Shown here: positions 35,574 through 42,677 of the stretch, one piece after another
Position numbering within the stretch: position 1 is the first letter of the stretch
Layout: each line of letters opens with the position of its first letter
NCBI RefSeq assembly: GCF_017084525.1
Contig: NZ_CP070950.1
Coordinates: 434,001-498,000 of the forward strand
DNA: 64,000 nt
Direction of reading: 5' to 3'
DNA from: Conexibacter sp. SYSU D00693
GTDB taxonomy: Bacteria > Actinomycetota > Thermoleophilia > Solirubrobacterales > Solirubrobacteraceae
Program-made: the position numbers and the translations under genes
Notes under the pieces: model-generated
What the model was told of the DNA's origin: nothing
Seen by the model: the letters and a program-made list of their open reading frames with translations, nothing else
Database searches by the model: none

Positions 35574-37075
35574 ACCGGGCGGCCGTCGGGGCCGGCGATG
35601 CCGCTGGGCGTCCGGCGCAGGTACACCGCCCAGGTGATGACGGCGAAGATCGCGTAGGCGCCGAGGAAGACGTATAGGGCGCCGAGGGACCAGTCCGCCT
35701 CGGCGGCGGCGACCGCGACCTTCTCGGCCGGGCTCGTCGCGGCCTTGACGGCGGCCGCGACGTCGAGCGAGGCCTGGCGGAAGACGAGCTGGATGAGGAA
35801 GCCGCCGAAGGCGCCGATCGCGCCGGCGATGCCGATGACGGCCGCGGCACGGCGCTTGAAGTCGACGGGATCGCCACCCTCCCGCCGCCCGAGCGCGGCG
35901 AAGATCGACGGGATCATCCGGTACGTCGAGCCGTTGCCGGCGCCCGACAGGACGAAGATGAGCATGTAGGCGACGAAGAACGTCGCGAACGAGCGCTGGT
36001 TGACGCCGACGATGGCCAGGACGGTGAAGGCCGCCATGCCGACGAAGCACGCGAGCGTGACCTTGGCGCCGCCGAGCCGGTCGGCGAGCCAGCCGCCGGC
36101 GGGCCGCGCGATGGAGCCGAGCAGCGCCCCGACGAACCCCAGGCCGGCGAGGTAGGTCGCGATGAAGGTGTGCTGGGCCAGGAACTCCGGGAAGGTGTTC
36201 TTGATCACCAGCGGCAGGGCGAACGAGTAGCCGATGAAGCTGCCGAACGTGCCGATGTAGAGCACCGACATGATCCAGGTGTGCCGACTGCTCAGGGCCC
36301 GCTTGTAGGAGACCTTGTCGGCCTTGGCCTGGGTCAGCGAGTCCATGTACCACCAGGCGCAGAACGCGGCGGCGACCACGAACGGCAGCCAGACCAGGCC
36401 GGCGTAGGCCATGTGGACCTCGTGGACCGGCAGCTTCACGGCGGCCGCCGGGACCCCGATGATGAGCACGAGCGGCACGAGCAGCTGGGACATGGCGACG
36501 CCGAGGTTGCCGCCGGCGGCGTTCAGGCCGAGGGCCAGGCCCTTCTTGCCCTCCGGGTAGAAGAAGGAGATGTTGGCCATCGAGGAGGAGAAGTTGCCTC
36601 CGCCGAAGCCCGCCGTCGCCGCGCAGAGCAGGAGGACCAGCAGCTGCGTGTCGTGGGACTGGTCGGCCAGCCACCCCGACGGCACGACGATCGCCAGCAG
36701 CAGACACGGGATGAACAGCAGCGACGCGGAGATCGTCGTCCACAGCCGTCCGCCGAAGCGCGGGACCGCGAAGGTGTAGGGGATCCGCAGGAACGACCCG
36801 ACCAGGTTCGGGACGGCCGTGAGGATGAAGAGCTCGTCGACGCTGAGGGCGATCCCGATGTTCGCGAGGTTCAGGACGACGATGCCCCAGATCACCCAGA
36901 TCGAGAACCCGAGGTTCTCGGCGAAGATCGAGAAGACGAGGTTCTTGCGCGCGATGGACCTGCCGCGCGTCTCCCAGAAGGTCTCGTCCTCGGGCTCCCA
37001 GTGGTCGATCCACCGTCCCCTCGGCGACGCGACGGTGGGAGCGGCGACGCCGGGGGCGGCGATGGTCGGTGTCAT
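35570..37075 (-). CDS. narK: Nitrate/nitrite transporter, NarK-like MFS
   Basis: The 501-residue transporter has twelve hydrophobic helices and both nitrate-signature motifs of the NNP family: GGGNFSSSMANISFFYP with the following GLNAAGGNLG in helix 5, and LSGAGNGSTYRMIPSIF in helix 11. It moves nitrate or nitrite across the membrane. No nitrate or nitrite reductase gene is nearby. The ATG at 37075 lacks a ribosome site; starts further upstream would add a non-conserved tail. An extra loop near residue 435 (VKAATSPAEKVAVAA) lies between late helices. Confidence 0.92.
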   Translation of the reverse strand: MTPTIAAPGVAAPTVASPRGRWIDHWEPEDETFWETRGRSIARKNLVFSIFAENLGFSIWVIWGIVVLNLANIGIALSVDELFILTAVPNLVGSFLRIPYTFAVPRFGGRLWTTISASLLFIPCLLLAIVVPSGWLADQSHDTQLLVLLLCAATAGFGGGNFSSSMANISFFYPEGKKGLALGLNAAGGNLGVAMSQLLVPLVLIIGVPAAAVKLPVHEVHMAYAGLVWLPFVVAAAFCAWWYMDSLTQAKADKVSYKRALSSRHTWIMSVLYIGTFGSFIGYSFALPLVIKNTFPEFLAQHTFIATYLAGLGFVGALLGSIARPAGGWLADRLGGAKVTLACFVGMAAFTVLAIVGVNQRSFATFFVAYMLIFVLSGAGNGSTYRMIPSIFAALGRREGGDPVDFKRRAAAVIGIAGAIGAFGGFLIQLVFRQASLDVAAAVKAATSPAEKVAVAAAEADWSLGALYVFLGAYAIFAVITWAVYLRRTPSGIAGPDGRPV

Positions 37076-37142
37076 GGCGCGGCAGTCTGCGGACGCTTTG
37101 TGAACAGCGTGCATCGTGCTCGTGACGAAGTGGGCGACGGGC

Positions 37143-37160
37143 GCGAAACGGTGGCGAAAC
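37143..37160. promoter_or_regulatory. Direct repeat GCGAAAC at 11-bp spacing upstream of narK
   Basis: GCGAAAC occurs at 37143-37149 and 37154-37160, one helical turn apart, in the 143-bp region between narK and a divergent small gene. Direct repeats at this spacing are typical of response-regulator sites; no regulator is adjacent. Confidence 0.3.
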
Positions 37161-37218
37161 ACGGCTGTAACGGGCAGCGACGCCCGGCCGAAACCGACCG
37201 CCGCTTGGATCCGCGCCC

Positions 37219-37476
37219 ATGTCGACCGTCGCCCCGTCCCGCGCGCTGTCCACCGACGTCCTGGAGGCCCACGTGCCCGCGGCGTCGAGCCCTGCGGTGC
37301 CGCTCCGTCCCGCCGAGCCCCCGTGGGCCCGCCTCGCCGCGACGCTCGTGGCGATGGTGGTCGCGATCGTCGTCTGGGCGCTCGCCTTCGCCCCCGAGGG
37401 CGAGATGCCGCCCGCCGGCGGGCAGCCGGCCGCCGGAGCCGCTGCGCCGGCGTCCCCCGCGGCGCCCAGCCGCTGA
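37219..37476 (+). CDS. Small single-pass membrane protein
   Basis: The 85-residue protein has a 37-residue Ala/Pro/Ser-rich N-terminus, one membrane helix (LAATLVAMVVAIVVWALAFA) and an Ala/Pro/Gly-rich tail. Nothing identifies a family. It is divergent from narK, and the shared 143-bp intergenic region could control both. The length and composition are typical of small actinobacterial membrane proteins of unknown role. Confidence 0.5.
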   Translation: MSTVAPSRALSTDVLEAHVPAASSPAVPLRPAEPPWARLAATLVAMVVAIVVWALAFAPEGEMPPAGGQPAAGAAAPASPAAPSR

Positions 37477-37536
37477 GGGGCACCTGATCGCTGGCATCGC
37501 CGGTCGGCATGGCGGCCGGCGAGCGCTTCGGGCAGG

Positions 37537-38055
37537 GTGCAGGACGTGCACGGCGTCGTCCTGCGCCCACTCGGCCAGCCCGGCGACCTCGGGTGGGTCG
37601 TCCAGGCCCACGGCGAGCTCTACGCCCGCGAGTTCGGCTGGGACGCGACCTTCGAGCGCTCGGCCGCCGAGGTGCTGCTCGGCTTCCTGCGCGACCACGA
37701 CCCGGCCCGGGAGGCCGGCTGGATCGCCGAGGTCGACGGTGCGCGCGCCGGCTCGATCGTCTGCGTGCGGACCGGCGACGAGGCGGTCGCCAAGCTCCGC
37801 GTCCTGCTCGTCCACCCCGACGCCCGCGGTCGCGGCGTCGGTCGGGTCCTCGTCGACACGTGCATCGCCTTCGCGCGCGATGCCGGCTACCAGCACCTCG
37901 AGCTCTGGACCGTCGACGTGCTCGTGAGCGCCCGCCGGATCTACGACGCGGCGGGCTTCCGGCTCGTCGACGAGGAGCCGCGCCGCGAGCTCTTCGGCGC
38001 GCAGCTCGTGGGCCAGACGCTGGCGCTGGACCTCACCGCGCCAACTGCGCACTGA
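37537..38055 (+). CDS. GNAT family N-acetyltransferase
   Basis: The 172-residue protein has the GNAT fold: a strand VVLRPLGQPGDLGWVV, the GWIAEVDGARAGSIVCV strand pair, the acetyl-CoA binding LRVLLVHPDARGRGVGRVLVD (motif A, R-G-x-G-x-G/V) and YQHLELWTV followed by RRIYDAAGFRLV (motif B). The combination resembles the acetyltransferase half of MarR-GNAT proteins. The acceptor is unknown. The GTG start at 37537 is one of two closely spaced GTGs, so the exact N-terminus may differ by three residues. Confidence 0.85.
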   Translation: MQDVHGVVLRPLGQPGDLGWVVQAHGELYAREFGWDATFERSAAEVLLGFLRDHDPAREAGWIAEVDGARAGSIVCVRTGDEAVAKLRVLLVHPDARGRGVGRVLVDTCIAFARDAGYQHLELWTVDVLVSARRIYDAAGFRLVDEEPRRELFGAQLVGQTLALDLTAPTAH

Positions 38056-38087
38056 AGCGCAGATCCGCCGGGCCGACCACTACGGTC

Positions 38088-38348
38088 ATGGCCGTGGGGG
38101 TGACCATCGAGGTCGTCCGGCGCGTGGGGGCGCCGCTCGACGCCGGACGCGTGCCCGCCTGGGCGCGCCTCCGGCGCCACGCCGCCAACGGCCGGCTCGA
38201 GGTCGCCTGCCGCGCCCCGGGCGCCGATCACCTCTTCTGGCTGGCCGAGCGCGAGCTGTCGTGGAGCTGCTGCCCGCACTGCGCGGGCTGGTTCGCGCGC
38301 GACCCGGTGGTGGACGCCGAGCCGCTCGGGGTGCCGGTGGCGGCCTGA
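38088..38348 (+). CDS. Small hypothetical protein with CCPHC motif
   Basis: This 86-residue product has a basic N-terminal half and SWSCCPHCAGWFARD near residue 62, in which the CCPHC cluster could bind a metal or be redox-active. A lone Cys lies at residue 41. I recognise no family. The ATG at 38088 gives the shortest reasonable product and lies 32 bp after the acetyltransferase stop. A 19-bp-stem hairpin follows eight bases after the stop. Confidence 0.5.
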   Translation: MAVGVTIEVVRRVGAPLDAGRVPAWARLRRHAANGRLEVACRAPGADHLFWLAERELSWSCCPHCAGWFARDPVVDAEPLGVPVAA

Positions 38349-38356
38349 GCACACCC

Positions 38357-38399
38357 GGGTGACGCCTCGTGCATGCCTGACATGCACGAGGCGTCACCC
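38357..38399. repeat. Perfect 19-bp inverted repeat with 5-nt loop
   Basis: The arms 38357-38375 and 38381-38399 (starting GGGTGACGCC and ending GGCGTCACCC) match without a single mismatch around the loop CCTGA. It lies eight bases after the CCPHC gene stop and 45 bases before the next start. It could terminate transcription, though no T-run follows. Its length also fits a REP-type element. Confidence 0.75.
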
Positions 38400-38443
38400 A
38401 GGACCGATGAGTTCTCGCCGCGGCCCCGGTCTTGACCGACACG

Positions 38444-39793
38444 ATGACCGCGACGACGACCCAGCCGGCCACCACGAGCGCCTCCGCCGCCCGCGCGGCA
38501 GGTCAGATCCGCCGCCATGCCCGCGGCCGGGTCGCGCTCCCGAGTGACGACGCCTACACGGCCCTGTGCACGACCTGGACCGGGGCCAGCGACCAGCGGC
38601 CCGCGCTGGTGGTCGAGGCGATGTGCGCCGCTGACGTCCAGACCGCGGTGCGCGCCGCGCGCGAGCACGGGCTGCGGCTCGTCACGCAGGCCACCGGCCA
38701 CGGGACGCACGCGCGGGTCGAGGGCGCGCTGCTCCTGCGCACGACCGCGATGCGCGAGGTCCTCGTCGATCCGGACCGGCGGACCGCGCGCGTCGGGCCT
38801 GGCGCGACGTGGGGTGACGTCCTGACCGCCGCGGCGCCGCTCGGCCTCGCGCCGGTCTCCGGCACGCACGCGAGCGTCGGCGTGGGCGGCTACACGCTGC
38901 ACGGCGGCGTCGGGCAGCTCGCGCGGCGCTTCGGGCTCGGGGCCGACAACCTGCTGCGCGCCGACGTGGTCACCGCCGACGGGGCGCTCGTCAGCGCCGG
39001 GCCCGGCGAGCACGCCCACCTGCACTGGGCGCTGCGTGGCGGCGGCGGGAGCTTCGGCGTCGTCACCGGGCTCGAGGTCCGCCTGCACCGCGTCTCGCGC
39101 GTCGTCGCCGGCACCGCGTACTTCCCGATCGCCCATGCCGCCGACCTGCTGCTGCGCTTCCGCGACTGGATCGAGGACGCCGGCGACGAGCTGAGCGCGA
39201 CGGTCGTCCTGCACCGCTCGTCGCCGGACCCGCGGATCGACGGCCCGGTCGTCGCCGTGCGCGGCCTGCACCTCGGCACGCCGGCCCGCGCGCGGCGCGC
39301 GCTGACGCCGCTGTGGCAGACCGGGGGCGGCGCGCCGCTCGTCGACGGCTGGCGCCCGGTGCCCTACGCGCGGGCCGCGATGCAGAGCGGGGTGTCGCCC
39401 CGGCAGTTCGAGCTCGTCCGCGACCTGCCCCACGGCCTCGTCGCGGCGCTCGTCGACGCCATCGCCGCGCCGGACGGTCCCGGGAACGCCATCGAGGTCC
39501 GTCACTGGGGCGGCGCGATGGGCCATGCCGGCGGGCCGACCGGCCACCGCGACGTCCCGTTCTCGCTGACCGTCGACGCCGACCCGGGCAGCACCCCGGC
39601 CCTCGCCGCCTACGCCACCGGCGGCGCCTTCCGCAACTTCCTCAGCGACACCACCCGGACCGCCGACGCCTACACGCCCGCCGACTTCCGCCGCCTGCGC
39701 GAGGTCAAGCGCACCTACGACCCCGACTGCGTCTTCGACACGGGCCACGACCTCCGGCCGGCGGCCCAGGCGCCCCGACGGCTCGCCGCCTAG
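38444..39793 (+). CDS. FAD-dependent oxidase of the berberine-bridge (BBE) family
   Basis: The 449-residue protein has a PCMH-type FAD-binding domain (ALVVEAMCAADVQTAVRAAR, then ATGHGTH with the covalent-type His, and GPGATWGDVL). A GGGVGQLARRFGLGADNL-like segment reads YTLHGGVGQLARRFGLGADN, and the C-terminus has the BBE motif YDPDCVFDTG. The second (Cys) flavin linkage of plant enzymes is absent. The substrate may be an alcohol, sugar or phenol. I chose ATG 38444; a TTG at 38432 in frame would add four residues. It converges on the DUF1963 gene with a four-base overlap. Confidence 0.88.
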   Translation: MTATTTQPATTSASAARAAGQIRRHARGRVALPSDDAYTALCTTWTGASDQRPALVVEAMCAADVQTAVRAAREHGLRLVTQATGHGTHARVEGALLLRTTAMREVLVDPDRRTARVGPGATWGDVLTAAAPLGLAPVSGTHASVGVGGYTLHGGVGQLARRFGLGADNLLRADVVTADGALVSAGPGEHAHLHWALRGGGGSFGVVTGLEVRLHRVSRVVAGTAYFPIAHAADLLLRFRDWIEDAGDELSATVVLHRSSPDPRIDGPVVAVRGLHLGTPARARRALTPLWQTGGGAPLVDGWRPVPYARAAMQSGVSPRQFELVRDLPHGLVAALVDAIAAPDGPGNAIEVRHWGGAMGHAGGPTGHRDVPFSLTVDADPGSTPALAAYATGGAFRNFLSDTTRTADAYTPADFRRLREVKRTYDPDCVFDTGHDLRPAAQAPRRLAA

Positions 39794-40644
39794 CCCTGCT
39801 CGAGGCTCGAGCACAGCCGGTCGAACCGGCCGGCGCGCAGGTCGGACTCGCGGACGTGGACGAACAGGACGCCGCCGTCGCCCACCATGAAGCCGAGCGG
39901 CTCGTCCCACTCGACCTGGAGCAGCAGGCGCCACTTGGTGACGGGCACGGACCTGGAGCACTCCCACCGGCGCGGGTCGAGCTGTCCGAAGTCGGCATAG
40001 CCGCCGAGGTGGTGCAACGGCTCCCGTGTCCCGCGGAGGTCCTCGCGGAAGCGGAACCACGGCTCGAAGTCGGAGATCGCAATGTGCTGAAGCGGCGCAG
40101 CGACCCGCGTGTCCTCGGAGGCCGGGAGGCTGGCGTGCCCACGGAGCCTCACGCGCGCCGAGCGGAGTACCAGCGGCCGCTGGCGCCGGGGAGTCGCGCG
40201 GCGCTCGAGCCGGCCACGACCCAGGGGAAGGCGCATGACGGTCGAGCAGCGGCCGCCCGTGAGCCACGACCCGGGATCCTCGCCTTCGACGTCCGTGAAG
40301 AAGGACAGCAGCCCCGCGCGGGGCAGCTCCGGGAGGTAGCCACGAGGCAGCTCCGCGAGGCGGACCTGGCCGAGGAAGGCCATCGGGCGGCCCTGGCAGA
40401 CCGGCCAGGGCGTGGTCGGCGGCAGATCGGGACGGCCGCCGAGCCGCGACGTCCCGCGGCGAGCCGGCGCCCGCCGCACGATGGTCCGCTCCATCGTCAC
40501 CCCGGGTAGGGCCGCCGCCGCGATCGCGTCGGCCTGCGGCCCGAAGCCAGCGCCACCCGCGGCGTCGGCGATGGCCGTCCGGTCGAGTCCGGGAGGGCCG
40601 GGAGCGGCAAGCGCGGCAGCGACCGCGAGGACGACGGAGAGCAT
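39790..40644 (-). CDS. DUF1963 (YwqG-like) protein
   Basis: The 284-residue product has a short hydrophobic N-terminus (LSVVLAVAAALAAPGP) followed by the DUF1963 features SRLGGRPDLPPTTPWP, FLGQVRLAELP and GLLSFFTD. The C-terminal half continues the family pattern with WRLLLQVEWDEPLGFMVGDGG and VLFVHVRESDLR. DUF1963 proteins have no established biochemical function. The start may carry a signal or be a cytoplasmic helix. The promoter region upstream holds two palindromic REP-like repeats. Confidence 0.82.
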   Translation of the reverse strand: MLSVVLAVAAALAAPGPPGLDRTAIADAAGGAGFGPQADAIAAAALPGVTMERTIVRRAPARRGTSRLGGRPDLPPTTPWPVCQGRPMAFLGQVRLAELPRGYLPELPRAGLLSFFTDVEGEDPGSWLTGGRCSTVMRLPLGRGRLERRATPRRQRPLVLRSARVRLRGHASLPASEDTRVAAPLQHIAISDFEPWFRFREDLRGTREPLHHLGGYADFGQLDPRRWECSRSVPVTKWRLLLQVEWDEPLGFMVGDGGVLFVHVRESDLRAGRFDRLCSSLEQG

Positions 40645-40802
40645 GGGCCAAGCGTCGCACGCCGCACCGATCCGGACGCCGACCGGGGGTCAGTCCTGCC
40701 CCCGCCGCCGCGGACGCCCGCGCCCGAGCTGCAGCGTGGTGCGTGTTGGGCGGGCGTGCAGGGCCGACCACCTCGTAGGCCGCTCGAGGACGGCGCCGCA
40801 CC

Positions 40803-40838
40803 GCGTGAGAAGCAGGGGTCTGACCCATTCTTCTCACC
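40803..40838. repeat. REP-like palindrome, copy 1 of a pair
   Basis: GTGAGAAG (40805-40812) pairs with CTTCTCAC (40830-40837) around an inner GGGTC-T-GACCC. Aligned to the copy at 40902-40937 it differs at only a few positions. A third, degenerate hairpin (GGGGG to CCCCC) lies at 40685-40703. The 295-bp gap 40645-40939 holds no other feature I can support. Confidence 0.75.
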
Positions 40839-40901
40839 CGCGCGCCGAGGACGCCACGCGCCGACCCCACGAGACTCCCGTGTTCATCGGCGATCGTGGG
40901 T

Positions 40902-40937
40902 GCGTGAGAAGAAGGGGACTGTCCCCTTCTTCGCAGA
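40902..40937. repeat. REP-like palindrome, copy 2 of a pair
   Basis: GAAGAAGGGGAC (40908-40919) and GTCCCCTTCTTC (40921-40932) form a perfect 12-bp stem around a single T. The copy begins with the same GCGTGAGAAG as the first and lies 99 bp downstream in direct orientation. It ends three bases before the stop codon of the minus-strand hydrolase, where it could act as its terminator. Confidence 0.8.
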
Positions 40938-40939
40938 GG

Positions 40940-41878
40940 TCAGGGCGGAGGGCGCCGTCGCGGCCGGCCCACGCCCACGAGCTGGAGGGTGTTGCGCGCC
41001 GCGCCGGCGTGCAGGGCGAAGGGGCGCGTCAGGCGCTCGACGACGACGTCGCGCCGGTCCGCCGCGGGGGGCACGCGCGTGGCGTGGCGGGCGAAGAAGT
41101 CGAGCATGAGGTCGACGGTCTCGTCGGGGCGCTCGAAGACGACGGCGTGCCCCGCGCCCGGGACGACGTGGAGCTCGGCGTCGGGCAGCGCACGGGCCAT
41201 GACCTTCGCGTTGCGCGGCGGGACCATGACGTCCGCGCCACCGTGGAGCAGGAGGGTCGGGGCGGAGACGTCGCCCAACGACGCGGCGCGGCTGAAGCAC
41301 GACGCCGCGAGCGTCTGCCAGCCGATCGCCCACGGCGGCGGGCGGTGGCGGATGAAGGGCTCGGTGAGCTCCTTGACGCGCTCCGGATGCTCGCGCCGGA
41401 ACTCGTCCGAGAACAGCAGGGCGGCGGGCCACAGGCCCAGGCGCCGCAGCGAGTCGCGCCCCAGCGCCGCCAGCGCGCGTCCCGCCGGTCCCGGCCCAGG
41501 CAGCGTCATCGACGGCCCGCCCGCGGTCCCGCCGACCAGGCACAGCGACCGCACGCGCGCGGGCATCCGCACCGCGAGCTCGAGGGCGATGGCGGCGCCG
41601 AGCGAGAGGCCCACGACGTGCGCCGACTCCACCTCGCGCTCGTCGAGCACCCGCGCGGCGTCGGCGGCCAGCGACGCGATGGAGACCGGACCGAGCCACG
41701 ACGCCGACCGTCCCGTCCCGCGGTGGTCGTAGGCGATGACCCGCACGCCGGCGTCGACGAGCCGCTCGCCGAGCTCGTCGAAGATCGCCGACGAGATCGT
41801 CCAGCCCGTGACGACGAGGACGGGCTCGCCGTCGCCGGCGTCGGTGACGTAGAGGCGCGGGTGGCTACGCGTGCGCAT
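40940..41878 (-). CDS. Alpha/beta hydrolase
   Basis: The 312-residue protein has the classical alpha/beta hydrolase elements: the oxyanion strand VLVVTGWTISSAIFDELGE, DHRGTGRS, nucleophile Ser in VVGLSLGAAIALEL, acid Asp in LLLHGGADVMVPP and His in VPGAGHAVVF. The cap domain lies between. The start at 41878 overlaps the previous gene by 14 bp; ATG 41896 would add six residues. It is the third hydrolase in a row with the PHA synthase, and co-transcription is probable, although polyester turnover is only an inference. Confidence 0.85.
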   Translation of the reverse strand: MRTRSHPRLYVTDAGDGEPVLVVTGWTISSAIFDELGERLVDAGVRVIAYDHRGTGRSASWLGPVSIASLAADAARVLDEREVESAHVVGLSLGAAIALELAVRMPARVRSLCLVGGTAGGPSMTLPGPGPAGRALAALGRDSLRRLGLWPAALLFSDEFRREHPERVKELTEPFIRHRPPPWAIGWQTLAASCFSRAASLGDVSAPTLLLHGGADVMVPPRNAKVMARALPDAELHVVPGAGHAVVFERPDETVDLMLDFFARHATRVPPAADRRDVVVERLTRPFALHAGAARNTLQLVGVGRPRRRPPP

Positions 41879-42677
41879 CGACCGGGTCGCCCTCACCCGC
41901 CAGCTCCGGCTCGGCGAGCGCCGCCGCGATCGCCCGGTAGGCCTTGCGGTTGGCCATGAGGCCGATGTGGCTGCCGGTGACCTCGACGCAGGTCGCCTCC
42001 TCGACCACCGCGCGCTCCCACCGCACCACGCCGTCGCCCTTGGAGTAGATCGACGTCAGGCGCACCCGGTCGACCGGGAACGGCCGCCGGTAGTCCTCCA
42101 TGAAGCGACACGCGCACCGCGAGCGGAAGCACGCGGGGTCACGCGAGCGCCGCGCGAGGTGCAGGCCCCGCCGCGCCACACCGACCGCCATCTTCGTCGG
42201 CGTGCTGATCCCGAACAGGCCCTGGAGGTCGGCGCCCATCGAGATGGCGTGGGAGACGAGGTCGGGCCGGCGCGCGCTCACCGCACGGGCGAAGTGCCCG
42301 CCACGGCTGTGCCCGATCACCGCGGCGCGACGGCCGGACTCCGCGTGCAGCGCCTCGAGGACCTGCTCGACGCGTTCGACCGCCCGGTCCGAGCAGTCGA
42401 CGTTCATCGTGAAGCCGACCGTCTGCGGCCGGTGGCCGACCAGGCGCAGCCAGCGACGCAGGAGCAGCAGCGAGTCGTCGCCGGCGAGGAACCCCGGCAG
42501 GACGACGACCGCCCGGCCGTCGCCACGCGGCACGCCGAGCCCGTAGGCGACGGGGTCGACCAGGAGCCGTCCCGCCTCGAGGGCCCAGCGGGTCTCGGCC
42601 AGCGGCCGGCCGAGCCAGCCGCCCGGCACCGGGGACAGCGGGCGCCGCGGCGGCGCGGCGGGCTGCGCCTCGCTCAC
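41865..42677 (-). CDS. Alpha/beta hydrolase / lipase-like, next to PHA synthase
   Basis: This 270-residue protein has AVVVLPGFLAGDDSLLLLRRWL as the oxyanion strand, a lipase-like nucleophile elbow VIGHSRGGHFARAV, and a late STGDGVV-type acid segment seen as IYSKGDGVVRW with His in TGSHIGLM. These resemble lipase-class triacylglycerol hydrolases. Its GTG start overlaps the PHA synthase stop by four bases, so it is translationally coupled and may act on acyl esters made or released in the same pathway. Direct evidence is absent. Confidence 0.78.
   Translation of the reverse strand: MSEAQPAAPPRRPLSPVPGGWLGRPLAETRWALEAGRLLVDPVAYGLGVPRGDGRAVVVLPGFLAGDDSLLLLRRWLRLVGHRPQTVGFTMNVDCSDRAVERVEQVLEALHAESGRRAAVIGHSRGGHFARAVSARRPDLVSHAISMGADLQGLFGISTPTKMAVGVARRGLHLARRSRDPACFRSRCACRFMEDYRRPFPVDRVRLTSIYSKGDGVVRWERAVVEEATCVEVTGSHIGLMANRKAYRAIAAALAEPELAGEGDPVDAHA

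Noticed and set aside
38228-40870. An 880-residue minus-strand frame over the FAD oxidase
   Set aside because: The plus strand holds a clear BBE-type oxidase. The minus-strand translation is low-complexity Arg/Gly/Ala/Pro with no motif.
41029-42546. Several plus-strand frames opposite the hydrolase genes near phaC
   Set aside because: They code Arg/Ser/Thr-rich products with no domain, while the minus strand shows three catalytic-triad proteins.
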